Notes under the pieces: model-generated
The model's input: the letters and a program-made list of their open reading frames with translations, nothing else
Databases searched by the model: none
What the model was told of the DNA's origin: nothing
Source of the DNA: JAYODW01 sp038116745
GTDB taxonomy: Bacteria; Pseudomonadota; Gammaproteobacteria; Ga0077536
NCBI GenBank assembly: GCA_038116745.1
Contig: JAYODW010000028.1
Location: forward strand, 1-64,000
Length of the DNA: 64,000 bases
Reading direction: 5' to 3'
Shown: one piece after another, positions 12,601-18,790 of the stretch
Layout: the number at the start of each line of letters is the position of its first letter
Numbering within the stretch: position 1 is the first letter of the stretch
Made by a program: the position numbers and the translations under genes

Positions 12601-13858
12601 GGAAGATCAGCTCACCCTTCCCGGATAGTTCAACGAAGCCACCCAACCCCTCCGCGCCAGGCATCGCGCTGACCTCGCCAGACACCACTGTCTCACCCTC
12701 AGACCAGACAATCACCTCACCGCCCGGTGCATCCGGACCAAGCCCCTCTGCCACCAGCCGGCTGCTCGAGTCAATCGTCACCGTCTCCGCGTTGGTCAGT
12801 TCATCCACCGCAAGATCCCGTCCACCCTGGAACTCACCGCCAACCCGCACGCGTCCGCCGCCCGTCGTCCCGGAGGCTTCTACCGTCGCCGCTGTCAGCA
12901 CAAGCTCAGCGCCCGTCAGGTCAATCTCACCGCCTGTCCCGGCCTCGCCCTTCGCCTCAATCACGCCCTCAACCGCGAGACCACCGCCGCTCGTAACCGA
13001 CACCTGACCACCGTCAGCCCCATTGGCAATCAGCACACTGTCCGCCGTCAGCTCAACCGCATCGCTCGCCACCAGACGGATCTCACCGCTCTCATCCACC
13101 ACCAGCGTCGTCGCATCCAGCCGACCGCGGTTCTGGATCGTCCCCGCAAATATCGCCGCCGCACCGCCACCCGTAATCACCTCGCCCAGGTTCACCGCCG
13201 AGTCACTCGGCGCACTCACCTCATACTCAACGTCGACGTCTTCCAGACTTGTTATGACCACCGACTTCCCCGCAGCCAGCACCACATTGCCGCCCTGCGT
13301 CTCAATCACCCCCTCGTTCGTCACCGACGGCGCCACCAGTAGCACATCGCCCGTCTCACTCGTGCGGATATAACCCCGGTTAATCACCGGACCTTCCGTC
13401 CCGTCGCCCGCAAACCGCAGCTGACCCGCCAGAAAGTCTTCATCCGTCATCGACAGCGCCGAGGCAATAAAGCCCGCCGTGTCAATCACCGCGCCCTGAC
13501 CCACAATCACACCGTTCGGATTCAGCAGATACACCCGGCCGTTAGACTCCAGCCGGCCCAGCAGCGACGACAGCTCCTGACCCACCACCCGGTTCAGCAC
13601 CGCCGACTGCGCACTCTGCTGCACAAACGACGTCACCTCGTTCACGTCAATCCCGAACGACTGCCAGTTGATCACTGTGTTCGGCGCGTTGTGGATTTCA
13701 AGCGCCCGCATGTTCACCGTCGGCAGCGTGTTCGGCGGCAATCCGGGCACCTGCACCGAGCCGTGCATCACCACACCACCCTGCGGATTCGCCCACAGCG
13801 GCCCCACAAACACCAGGCTCAGCAACCAGCCCAGTAATACCGACGTCTTTCGCATCAT
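3647..13858 (-). CDS. Giant TpsA adhesin/exoprotein with filamentous-haemagglutinin secretion domain
   Basis: About 3,403 residues, secreted by its TpsB partner directly upstream. Start is ATG 13858 (a second ATG follows at once), 5 bases after a strong GAGGAG site. A signal peptide ends ...GPLWA/NPQGG. The TPS secretion domain (roughly residues 20-260) has the typical 'GRVYLLNPNGVIVGQ' strand. The rest is a Gly/Ser/Val-rich parallel beta-helix made of short repeats. Three super-modules each carry a Cys pair (CVGAVEVSC, CVSTTGAGC, CVAAIGGAC). A ~327-residue block occurs twice almost unchanged, and about nine ~80-residue repeats with a 'YDP' signature lie between. The C-terminal ~120 residues are acidic, rich in Glu, Asp and Ser, and end in ...SQFCSG. 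A lone Cys near the end recalls C-terminal anchoring of HMW1-type adhesins, but that is inference. A role in adhesion or biofilm is likely; the ligand is unknown. Confidence 0.92.
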   Translation of the reverse strand: MMRKTSVLLGWLLSLVFVGPLWANPQGGVVMHGSVQVPGLPPNTLPTVNMRALEIHNAPNTVINWQSFGIDVNEVTSFVQQSAQSAVLNRVVGQELSSLLGRLESNGRVYLLNPNGVIVGQGAVIDTAGFIASALSMTDEDFLAGQLRFAGDGTEGPVINRGYIRTSETGDVLLVAPSVTNEGVIETQGGNVVLAAGKSVVITSLEDVDVEYEVSAPSDSAVNLGEVITGGGAAAIFAGTIQNRGRLDATTLVVDESGEIRLVASDAVELTADSVLIANGADGGQVSVTSGGGLAVEGVIEAKGEAGTGGEIDLTGAELVLTAATVEASGTTGGGRVRVGGEFQGGRDLAVDELTNAETVTIDSSSRLVAEGLGPDAPGGEVIVWSEGETVVSGEVSAMPGAEGLGGFVELSGKGELIFRGSVAAGAGGTVLFDPQYVVVDDLGQSAVGDATSDGVLGQVTLDPATVETLLDQGTDVLLQADNDIYVRSDILVTGTPTTPASLTLEAGRSIEIEALITTNNGNLIARANAPFGRISDGSLDLGTGPGNIFVRDKAQDAVVGTYGVNAGSGFVQLISLPFNAAISNSEQGGIYLTHNDFEADTVRVSADTIEMIGMGVEFSGPFSSGGALLVEGADITVRSESGLSLAPVINASSNLSISAPALCVGAVEVSCGFEASIEPAVIEPILLQGGNVQLLSNFDTYVQESIDAASGTGSLLLDAGGTLEINASLALGGDLVGIAQSPTLGIGGLDSTPHLSLTADDFNGDVVVSANSIYLELVNDPSWGVTEWEELYLRTAGISQGFALSLSAATDLTLKAGYIFVKGFGAAAGSVLVEAQNINLSALRTWTDPVSTSQYSDGYIEIWSGIQGQSGTPTIDLTATQNLNLDAAGAIWISADRGSVGLAGNNIGVQVTDGTYARYDLTLGLLDGGAYPLELDTYSYIEIVSGGGAVDFSATDALQLTASGHVLISDLGLGNVSLSGGNTVDIVNTLGNPGLYGTSTAWYQDLAPDLFNVIGPAEEVMGVYAADLADANGASVIVSSNSVKVRSESDLLFSSAYSASALLGLAAPDVCVSTTGAGCGAIAPVLIDPALLTPLLDQGTDFELAADNDIEVMEGISATGAGSLLLDAGRNLNINADVIVGGDLTGRANSPTLALDGLRQTGFGGVDVRTPEGSGDVTVSAANILLEALPGTGVYEPSGIIAAHALGQTVGQTLSMSAAGALTLVGPAVTVMSGYVADAPTTITADGALSLTAEEHVQLISNGGSLGVSGQDVNLTAFSEFTNNSSQLETQGLVRIQSTQTGGALTLSADPLAGTLTVTAGREVDLWGGLGPVALSARDISINASGEVISQAGESYGIGLVALSGAAVPVTDQNNRIVDYTGGLLSLTAGGTLEINASGGQNFSDPGFWEGVKIFGNAGGVSLSGTDVRLVSELLWQGTAVGNETWSYTDGWVVIEGGFLTLADNTAVGAPVEITATGVLTIDSDFVNLGASLGGVALSGGTVEILAQAGGTWADVALGESVVDSYGEINLFGGAEYVYDSNTGLDVVLGGGVSLTATNGLSLESSVLYVDGQSGGVVVSGGAVSLVALGGYSNVTPSSSSSSPLGSVDLYGGDETIFDPQSGNYLAGGSGAVSVVATGGALSIETNTVYVVGGQGGVLLSGDTISASATGSSVFSDPTGSSNSPEGWITLYGGDSFVYDPTSSSYVYVGGGVRLEATNGLSLLADDYLFAEAQTGGIFFSGSDVSLVALGEASSDYSGISQTVTGSVELYGGDLLIYDPVEANSVAGGSGPISVTATGGLLSIETGDFYVDGGQGGVSLSGDSLEVSAVSSYSYTDIDGYLSEDTTGGVALYGGSTYLYDPVSSSEVVVGGSVRLVATNDLSLVAGDGFSVSGASGGVVVSGGSVALTTLDSYFYESPTFTQSGSGGYIDLNGGTEWVFDPVSGTDIATESGAVEVTATGGPLSIQTGSLYVDGGLGGVSLQGQSIDVSAVSTSSSDDVVTGSLSEYVSGDVSFSGGGDSQLWDPVSQSYGVLGNGVLVEAAGEVSLFSGNSLSLGSDSYYGEGLSAGGAGGVVVSGGTVNLSASGSNTVDGVTTTEGYLNVSGGGLVIYDPDLGIDTVKGAPVEVSATTGLLSLVSGGQVLLDGGYAGATLSGNAVSVTAQSMLADGSEGGYIELFGGSVALYDSTTSYGIYDRVGGGLAVYADTTLSLLSGEIDVEGGVGGVSLVGDIVSLTAAGTIDDGAGNLLPAGFVELLGGIEYYARTVNFESTAVKGGPVTVSAGTLFEVTSSDIYFEGGVGGVAVAAGDVTLTSTSGYDFFTDAESGAEQLERFSTIGIENADPVEVFNVATQSFEAVSSSLVSVSATGVLDITATDGTVSAYDGTGPVSLSGSTVTITTTGVENSVPAEWVPAEVASLLGTPGVVSGIYLIASPTGGGLSLSGDTVSLRSDSDLLVNAPLDVSTALTLSAPDLCVAAIGGACGSPYTPIDPLALLPALDQGADVALLANRDIFINEAVVSSGGGSLVLDAGGSLEINASLALGGDLVGIAQSPTLGIGGLDSTPHLSLTADDFNGDVVVSANSIYLELVNDPSWGVTEWEELYLRTAGISQGFALSLSAATDLTLKAGYIFVKGFGAAAGSVLVEAQNINLSALRTWTDPVSTSQYSDGYIEIWSGIQGQSGTPTIDLTATQNLNLDAAGAIWISADRGSVGLAGNNIGVQVTDGTYARYDLTLGLLDGGAYPLELDTYSYIEIVSGGGAVDFSATDALQLTASGHVLISDLGLGNVSLSGGNTVDIVNTLGNPGLYGTSTTWYQDLAPDLFNVIGPAEEVMGVYAADLADANGASVLVSSNSVKVHSESELVLVDAMVDSGVGPLAFDGGYVELTRVSALTPLLSGGAVSLASSGALALYGEYAASDIPLVSTPGSLLITSTEGVVDRFSPGTQAISSGSLVVSGGSFEQAADSGDISTGDFVLSAGATYLLNGGTLSVSSSMNLLGTLIAGGGLLDYTSSVGFSVPVGGTVNWPGNFVVSSGTTVIDGTLNVDGDLLLDGGLLGGAGLISIAGGSGNFNMGNASLVSSGATTPLSIQGNLLVAPGGDGFASLGGWLDIDGTVELLGPIGGSGVLSAGGGAGTIKLGAGSLSSSTAPGAFTIEGNLLVDPGAGLAAINGWLGVNGDVSVTSGTVSGNGVLSIRGGSGMLTVGAATLSAGQSPGSLTIEGDLQLGPSSTFLVELGGVNPGVDYDLVTVTGLAALDGALEVVSWAGYEPSDGAVFEPLRYGSVSGDFASVSSNLSQTVTTSIGTSSYQLIAGVYTPPSGPDVPEEIVDAAEEPELVIQDANVLSDSGGDLLDTFESEDPLVDDVLEEETASSETGTEEDAIAVGSGELEGEESDSPVSQFCSG
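5273..6253. repeat. Internal duplication in tpsA, copy 1 (~980 bp)
   Basis: Near-identical to 10706-11686, at an offset of exactly 5,433 bp (1,811 codons), so the frame is kept. Differences cluster at the two ends; in the central ~900 bases I see only about two substitutions (near 5372 and 5422). It encodes the block beginning ASLALGGDLVGI and ending in the VIGPAEEVMG segment. Confidence 0.93.
7150..9330. repeat. Array of about nine ~240-bp (80-residue) repeats in tpsA
   Basis: On the minus strand a module recurs: a 'GGVxLSGxxV' strand, then an 'ELYGG'-like strand, then 'YDP' or 'YDS', then 'GGxVxLxATxxLSL'. The YDP/YDS codons fall near 7294, 7516, 7780, 8029, 8270, 8518, 8755, 8995 and 9234, a spacing of about 220-265 bases. 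Units have diverged in sequence, so the array is older than the 0.98-kb duplication around it. Boundaries are approximate. Confidence 0.75.
10706..11686. repeat. Internal duplication in tpsA, copy 2 (~980 bp)
   Basis: Partner of 5273-6253 in direct orientation. Unlike the diverged short repeats between the copies, these are almost base-identical, which implies recent duplication or gene conversion. Confidence 0.93.
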
Positions 13859-13875
13859 CACGCTCCTCACCTCGC

Positions 13876-15468
13876 TCAGAACGAGGCCAGCACGTTGAAG
13901 TGCCACTTCACCCCCGCCTCGTCCGGCGCCTCCGCCGTCGCACCCTCACCCTCCGCCAGGGTGTGGCCGTAATCCAGACGCACACTCAGATTCTTCCGCC
14001 ACTGCCAGCGCAAACCCATTCCCGCACTCGACACCGTGTCCGTGTTCACCTCACCCGGCTGAACCTTGTGACGGTCCAGCATCCCGAAGTCCACAAACGC
14101 CAGCACACGCAGACCCAGCGTCTTCGGGATTGGCGGCGACCACACCTCCGCCGTCACCCGGTAGCCGCTGTCGCCTATCACCGCCCGCTCGTTCATCCCT
14201 CGGATAGAGCGCTCGCCACCCAGACCAAACTCCTCACCCGGGATAAGCGCATCGTCGCTCCACTGCCCCTCAAACTCCCCCCGCAGCAGGCAGTCCCGCG
14301 GCAGGTAGTAAATCGCCTCGCCATCAAACCGAACCGCATCCCAGTCCGGATCGGCGCCAAAACGTGACGCGCTGTACGCCAGCGCGTTATTTCCGTCCCC
14401 GACTTTGAGATTCCGCGAGTAGCTCGCGCCCATCTCGCCCACCCAGCGGTCAGACTCAAACTTGCCCCGATAGCTCAGCGTCACCGGGTGCGAGCGCACG
14501 TTCTGGCCGAACGGGACCGTCACGCCGCCTACCGAGTAGTTGATGTCGCTCTCGAAGTAACGGTCCTGCAGACCCAGCGTCCAGTTGTGGCTGTAACCAC
14601 CCCGTCGCTCCAGCACCCGGGTAAAGCTCACCCCCCAGAAGCGACCCGCACCACTGACGTCAAACCCCGCCACGTCACCCGCGCCCACGTCCGACTCAGA
14701 GAAAAACGCGCTCAGCCAGCCGCGCGCCTGATACAGCGGCAGCTTGTAGCTCGCGCCCGCCTGCATCACATCGTCCGTGTTCTCAGGCGAGGTCGTGTAC
14801 GACGCCGTCAGCTCGTGGTCCAGCCCGAACAGGTTCAGATACTGACCACCTGCAATCAGGCGCGTGCGGCCTGTATCCCGCGTGCCGATGTTGTTCAGCG
14901 CCGTGAACAGACGCCACGGACGCTCGTCCTCCACGTCAATCACCGCATCAACGGCGTTGCTCGCTTCGCTCTCCTTCAGGCGCACCTTCACCTGCTTCGC
15001 AGGATGCAGGTTGGCCAGCTCCAGCGCACCGCTCAGCGCACCACGCGCCGGCACCTCGCCCGGCCGCACCACCGGCAGACTGCGCAAGATGTTCTTCTCA
15101 GGGAAATATTGATTGCCCGACACCGTCACCTGCGAGACGGTAATCGGCACAATCTCCAGACGAACCGAGCCCGACGACAGCACCTGAGGTGGCAGCACCA
15201 CCCGCTGAAAGGCATAACCTCGCTGGTTCAGCACCGCCTGCAGCGCATCCACCGGGGCACGCAAGGCGTCCAGCGTCGAATAGGTGCCGATGAACTCTGA
15301 CAGCAGGCGCTCTGTCTCGGCTTCACCCAGCGGGTTCTCACCCGAGACCGTGAAACCAGACACGGCAAACTCAGTGAACGGTTGGGGAACCGGGTCAGCG
15401 GCGAACGTTTTTCCAGCGACCAGCACGCACAGGGCTGTGCCAACACATATCGCTCTCAGTCTACGCAT
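13876..15468 (-). CDS. TpsB outer-membrane transporter (ShlB/FhaC/HecB family)
   Basis: About 530 residues; the pore that exports the downstream TpsA. ATG 15468 is preferred over earlier in-frame starts because it opens a clear signal peptide (MRRLRAICVGTALCVLVAG...FAA). Residues ~30-190 form two POTRA domains, and the rest a beta-barrel. The FhaC-family signature appears near residues 445-470 as GERSIRGMNERAVIGDSGY; the usual VRGY loop tetrad is IRGM here. The protein ends in an aromatic residue (...NVLASF), as expected for an outer-membrane barrel. The tpsA start lies 17 bases past the stop, so the genes form a tpsBA operon. Ribosome site: AAGAG or the GCGAGAG upstream. Confidence 0.92.
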   Translation of the reverse strand: MRRLRAICVGTALCVLVAGKTFAADPVPQPFTEFAVSGFTVSGENPLGEAETERLLSEFIGTYSTLDALRAPVDALQAVLNQRGYAFQRVVLPPQVLSSGSVRLEIVPITVSQVTVSGNQYFPEKNILRSLPVVRPGEVPARGALSGALELANLHPAKQVKVRLKESEASNAVDAVIDVEDERPWRLFTALNNIGTRDTGRTRLIAGGQYLNLFGLDHELTASYTTSPENTDDVMQAGASYKLPLYQARGWLSAFFSESDVGAGDVAGFDVSGAGRFWGVSFTRVLERRGGYSHNWTLGLQDRYFESDINYSVGGVTVPFGQNVRSHPVTLSYRGKFESDRWVGEMGASYSRNLKVGDGNNALAYSASRFGADPDWDAVRFDGEAIYYLPRDCLLRGEFEGQWSDDALIPGEEFGLGGERSIRGMNERAVIGDSGYRVTAEVWSPPIPKTLGLRVLAFVDFGMLDRHKVQPGEVNTDTVSSAGMGLRWQWRKNLSVRLDYGHTLAEGEGATAEAPDEAGVKWHFNVLASF

Positions 15469-15826
15469 GGCTCTTAAGCTCTCGCTATACGCGGCCCCTA
15501 CCGACGCAGTACGGACGAAAAATGAATATCGCCCCAGACCGACAAATTCCTGCCAATGCAGAAAGATGCAAACCATAGCAGCCTCCAAGCGATATTTCAG
15601 CCCGGAAAACGCCTCTGACAGACAAAAAATTATTTAATTTTCCTCGTAAAAATAATCTTTTACCGTTTTGTTACGAGAAACAGCATTACCTGGGAGATCC
15701 AAGGCGTCGCAACCGGCGACCTGCCTGCCGTGACGCATTCATACGAAATCGGAAGGTTTGAGCTTGTGCTCGATGCACGGCATCCTCTTCACGAAAGCGA
15801 GAAAGCAACCCGAACGGAGCCATCCT
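15469..15826. other. Intergenic region between divergent tpsB and cupin genes
   Basis: About 360 bases with no gene. The segment near 15620-15670 is strikingly A+T-rich against its surroundings and is the natural place for the tpsBA promoter on the minus strand. I cannot read a convincing operator. Confidence 0.5.
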
Positions 15827-16288
15827 ATGAACGCGCAACCCCAAGTTTCACAACCAAGCTGCGACCTTTACGACCACATTATTTCCTGGAGCCCCTTTGC
15901 AGGGATCGAAAACCTGGAGCTGACCTTGTGTGATATCGACGAAGAACGCGGCGTGGTGGATCTCCTGGTGCGCTTTGCGCCCAACAAGACAGTCACCATG
16001 CACAACCATCTTGCGCAGACCAACATGCTCATCATTCAGGGAGAGCTGCGGATTTACGAGAGTGACGGTAGTGTGCGCGAGGTAAGACCAGCAGGTCGTT
16101 ATTACCGCGGGAGGACCCACGATGCGCACAGCGAGGGCGGAGGACCGGATGGAGCGGTCGTTTTCTACAGCATGCGCTGCGACGATGTGAACGAGGTCCT
16201 GGATATCATGGATGACAGCAAAAACGTGCTGGCGACTTTAACCATGGACGATGTACGCGCCGCCTGGCAGGCGCAGAATGCTCAGTAG
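15827..16288 (+). CDS. Cupin-domain protein
   Basis: 153 residues with a single cupin barrel. Start ATG 15827 is preceded by CGGAG 8 bases upstream. The first cupin motif reads TVTMHNHLAQTNMLIIQGELR: the His-x-His metal pair is present, but the usual Glu is replaced. The second motif is GRYYRGRTHDAHSEGG, with a further His. The fold binds a metal or small ligand, and similar short proteins are annotated as ChrR-like cupins or acetylacetone-cleaving-enzyme-like. Function is not assignable. It stands alone, divergent from tpsB. Confidence 0.7.
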   Translation: MNAQPQVSQPSCDLYDHIISWSPFAGIENLELTLCDIDEERGVVDLLVRFAPNKTVTMHNHLAQTNMLIIQGELRIYESDGSVREVRPAGRYYRGRTHDAHSEGGGPDGAVVFYSMRCDDVNEVLDIMDDSKNVLATLTMDDVRAAWQAQNAQ

Positions 16289-16404
16289 GAAAACTTGACC
16301 CAGGTGCGTCTTGACAACGCGCGGTAAGCTTCAATCCATAGCGCGTCCCCGCGCGTAACTAACCTGACCTACTGCGGTTGACCTGGTTTTCGGGGAGGTT
16401 AGAC

Positions 16405-16881
16405 ATGAGTAAACGGCATCGCTTCGGTTCAGGGATCGTAACGGCCCTCATGGTCTCAGCAATTGCCACGAGTGCTGGAGCAGTGGAACCGGAGTCGGGG
16501 AACATCTGGCAGTGCGTAGAAGAATTTCATCAGGCGATGGCCTCGGCTTGTATCCAATCGGAGAAGTGCACCTACAGCACGAAAAATCCCGAGCCCGCGG
16601 CATTCAACGTGACCGTAAACCACATTAAACAGACTGTCAGTTTTGACCAGACGAGTTCCCGCGCAGCGAGCCCTGGAGAGACGCTGCAACTGCCCCCGCT
16701 GGAAATGCCCTGCTCAATCACGCAGGACGACACGCTCTCAGCGGAAAGCGTGAGCTGCGGCGACCAATACGCGTCGTTCGAGATGAATCTCAAAAGCGGC
16801 TCCTTCTGGCGTCACTTTTACTTCGACACAGCGGAGCTTGGGGGTGGGTTTGTGTCCAAAGGCGCATGCTCGAAAGGATGA
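16405..16881 (+). CDS. Small secreted protein of unknown function
   Basis: 158 residues. ATG 16405 follows a good GGGGAGG site 7 bases upstream. Residues 1-26 are a signal peptide ending ...SAGAVEP. The mature part has several Cys residues (IWQCVEE, SACIQSEKC, MPCS, VSCGD, KGACSKG), an even number, which suggests disulphides in the periplasm or outside the cell. No family recognised. It sits between the cupin gene and the 157-bp repeat array. Confidence 0.6.
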   Translation: MSKRHRFGSGIVTALMVSAIATSAGAVEPESGNIWQCVEEFHQAMASACIQSEKCTYSTKNPEPAAFNVTVNHIKQTVSFDQTSSRAASPGETLQLPPLEMPCSITQDDTLSAESVSCGDQYASFEMNLKSGSFWRHFYFDTAELGGGFVSKGACSKG

Positions 16882-16957
16882 CGCATACGGGACGACGACA
16901 GATCGTACTTATTCGGCCTCGCACGAAGGTGCGGTGGTTGAATTGGCCTGGGATCAA

Positions 16958-17432
16958 GACCGCCCTCTCCGCCAGAGCAGAAGAGCCCGCTCCAGCACAG
17001 CTCCCAACGTTCTTAACAAGGGATTGATTCGGAGACGCTCGGAGCGCTTCCTCACCCTGCGCGCCGGCGTCCAAATCGCTCGCGCAATTTGTCGAACCGA
17101 GGGGTTCTCATCAGGACCGCCCTCTCCGCCAGAGCAGAAGAGCCCGCTCCAGCACAGCCCCCAACGTTCTTAACAAGGGATTGATTAGGAGACGCTCGGA
17201 GCGCTTCCTCATCCTGCGCGCCGGCGTCCAAATCGCTCAAGCGATTTGTCGAACCGAGGGGTTCTCATCAGGACCGCCCACTCCCCAGATCAGAAGAGCC
17301 CGCTGAAGCGCACCCCCTCTCTCGGAGGGATTGATTCGGAAACGCTCGTGGCGTTTCCTCACCCTGCGGGCGCCTGCGCTGCGCGCCGGCGTCCAAATCG
17401 CTCGCGCGATTTGTCGAACCGAGGGGTTCTCA
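16958..17432. repeat. Three tandem ~157-bp repeats (array continues beyond the IS element)
   Basis: The landmark CGCCCTCTCC / CGCCCACTCC recurs at 16961, 17118 and 17275, exactly 157 bases apart. Each unit runs: TCTCCGCCA (identical to a tRNA 3' end), AGAAGAGCCCGCT (half of a hairpin), a GGAGACGCTCGGAGCGC-like palindrome, then CGAGGGGTTCTCATCAGG. The third unit is diverged and has extra GGGCGCCTGCGCTG. A fourth partial unit resumes at 18705 after the IS3 element (TCTCATCAGGGTCGCCCACTCC). Short reading frames inside the array are chance. Confidence 0.8.
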
Positions 17433-17484
17433 GAAGTGGACCCCAAAAACTGGACAGGTCGATAAGTGGATCCTTCATGCCGTT

Positions 17485-18330
17485 TCAGGCGGCCAATGAG
17501 GCCGTGACCTGAGCAAAGTACACCGCATCCGGGGTGCGTCGGTCCAGCGCGCTGTGACGGCGCCTGGTGTTGTAGAAGTTGAAGTATCGGGCCAGTCCTG
17601 CCCGTAGGTTGGCTGGCGTCTCATAGGCGCGCAGGTAGATGTCCTCATACTTCACGCTGCGCCACAGCCGCTCGATGAATACGTTGTCCAGCCAGCGTCC
17701 CTTCCCGTCCATGCTGATGGCCACGTCGTGGGCTTTGAGGACCTCGGTGAACGCGTTGGCCGTGAACTGCGCACCCTGATCGGTGTTGAAGATCTCAGGT
17801 GAACCAAAGCGTTGTAGGGCTTCCTCCAGCGCCTCGACGCAAAAGTCTGTGTCCATCGTGTTCGAGACGCGCCACGACAGCACCTTGCGGGTGTACCAGT
17901 CCATGATCGCCACCAGATACATGAACCCCTTCGCCATCGGGATGTAGCAGATGTCGGCCGCCCACACTTGGTTGGCCCGCTCGATAACCACATCCTTCAG
18001 CAGGTAGGGATACACCTTGTGGCTTCTGTCCGGCACTGAAGTTCGCCGCTTCGGATAAAGCGCCTGAAGACCCATCTGCCGCATCAGTCGCTGGATGCGC
18101 TTGCGATTCACCTGGCGACCACGGGTTTCCAGTTCGTTCCGTATCTGACGACTGCCATAGAACGGATACTGTAGATGTACTTCGTCTATCAGGCGCATCA
18201 GTGCCAGTTCTTCATCACTGACCGGGGCCGGTTGGTAGTACGCCGAAGAGCGGGGCACATCGAGCAACTCACAGCGGCGTGTCTTCGCTAACGGGTGAGC
18301 ACTTTGGACCATCGCTCGGCGCTCGCTCAC
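17485..18330 (-). CDS. IS3-family transposase OrfB (DDE integrase core)
   Basis: 281 residues, GTG start at 18330 overlapping the orfA stop (GTGA). An HTH_21-type region (YPFYGSRQIRNEL) precedes the rve core. The catalytic triad is readable as Asp126 (AADICYI), Asp184 (NTDQGAQF) and Glu220 (FIERLWRSVKYE), with 35 residues between the last two, as in DD(35)E enzymes. The C-terminus has the family's YNxRRRHSAL motif. Normally made as an OrfAB fusion by -1 frameshifting. I see no A6G slippery site in the overlap, so translational coupling through GTGA is an alternative. Confidence 0.93.
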   Translation of the reverse strand: MSERRAMVQSAHPLAKTRRCELLDVPRSSAYYQPAPVSDEELALMRLIDEVHLQYPFYGSRQIRNELETRGRQVNRKRIQRLMRQMGLQALYPKRRTSVPDRSHKVYPYLLKDVVIERANQVWAADICYIPMAKGFMYLVAIMDWYTRKVLSWRVSNTMDTDFCVEALEEALQRFGSPEIFNTDQGAQFTANAFTEVLKAHDVAISMDGKGRWLDNVFIERLWRSVKYEDIYLRAYETPANLRAGLARYFNFYNTRRRHSALDRRTPDAVYFAQVTASLAA

Positions 18331-18617
18331 CGGTCGCGCCCGAGAAACTTTGACAGGAAGTCATTCTCCATCGTCAGCTGGCCCACCTTGGCGTGCAGCT
18401 TCTGGATCTCCTGCTCGGTATGCTGGGCTTCAGCCGCATTGCCACCGAACACGTCCTCCGCATCTTCAACCAGGCGCTTCTTCCACTCCTGGATCTGATT
18501 CGGATGCACATCGAATCGCTCGGCGAGCTCGGCTACCGTGTGCTCGCCCTTCAGCGCCGCCAGTGCAACCTTCGCCTTGAACGCCGATGAATGATTACGT
18601 CGCTTTCTTCTCGTCAT
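18327..18617 (-). CDS. IS3-family transposase OrfA (helix-turn-helix)
   Basis: 96 residues. ATG 18617 is chosen because it follows GGAGAAGGAG and opens the typical MTRRKRRNHSSAFKAKVALA start of this family. A helix-turn-helix (HTVAELAERFDVHPNQIQEWKK) is followed by a leucine-rich coiled coil that mediates multimerisation. It binds the terminal inverted repeats. Confidence 0.92.
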   Translation of the reverse strand: MTRRKRRNHSSAFKAKVALAALKGEHTVAELAERFDVHPNQIQEWKKRLVEDAEDVFGGNAAEAQHTEQEIQKLHAKVGQLTMENDFLSKFLGRDR

Positions 18618-18728
18618 CTTCTGCTCCTTCTCCTCTGAGAATCGTATGGCAGAAGAATCCACTTATGTCACCGCGTTAACTGTCCAGACGATGGGGTCCA
18701 CCTCTCTCATCAGGGTCGCCCACTCCCC

Positions 18729-18766
18729 AGATCAGAAGAGCCCGCTGAAGCGGGCTCTTCTGATCT
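18729..18766 (-). terminator. Perfect 18-bp hairpin, tRNA-type terminator
   Basis: AGATCAGAAGAGCCCGCT, a GA loop, then its exact reverse complement. It lies immediately 3' of the tRNA-end fragment at 18766-18790 on the minus strand, the usual place for a tRNA terminator. No T-run follows. One arm of the same hairpin is part of every unit of the 157-bp array. Confidence 0.65.
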
Positions 18767-18790
18767 GGCGGAGAGGGAGGGATTCGAACC
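18766..18790 (-). other. tRNA 3'-end fragment (likely attachment-site scar)
   Basis: Read on the minus strand the bases are GGTTCGAATCCC then TCCCTCTCCGCCA: a T-loop, the 3' T-stem, the 3' acceptor strand, discriminator and CCA, as in a tRNA-Ser. Upstream sequence is A+T-rich and does not fold into the rest of a tRNA (no anticodon or D arm), and the T-stem has a mismatch (GAAGG against CCCTC). So this is only the last ~25-30 bases. Such fragments are left where an integrative element recombined into a tRNA gene. Confidence 0.65.

Larger units (their letters stand above)
17433..18704 (-). mobile_element. Complete IS3-family insertion sequence (1,272 bp)
   Basis: The ends match as imperfect ~25-bp inverted repeats: left GAAGTGGACCCCAAAAACTG, right (reverse complement) GAGGTGGACCCCATCGTCTG, both continuing GACAG. 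They are flanked by the direct repeat TCTCA at 17428-17432 and 18705-18709, a 5-bp target duplication. The element holds overlapping orfA and orfB on the minus strand. It landed inside the 157-bp repeat array. Intact frames and an intact target duplication suggest recent transposition. Confidence 0.92.

Noticed and set aside
12074..13373. Several 100-180-residue plus-strand frames over the adhesin gene
   Set aside because: Shadows of the low-complexity tpsA sequence; Pro/Thr/Ser/Arg-rich with no domain.
16958..17432. CRISPR array
   Set aside because: Units are contiguous 157-bp repeats without unique spacers, and no cas genes are in the window.
16790..17446. Short minus-strand frames repeated in the 157-bp array (DAGAQxEEALRASPNQSL)
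   Set aside because: The same peptide recurs only because the DNA repeats; no ribosome sites and no family.
18320..18380. Programmed -1 frameshift site joining orfA and orfB of the IS element
   Set aside because: No A6G or A7 run and no evident stimulatory hairpin in the overlap; a GTGA start-stop overlap explains the layout as well.
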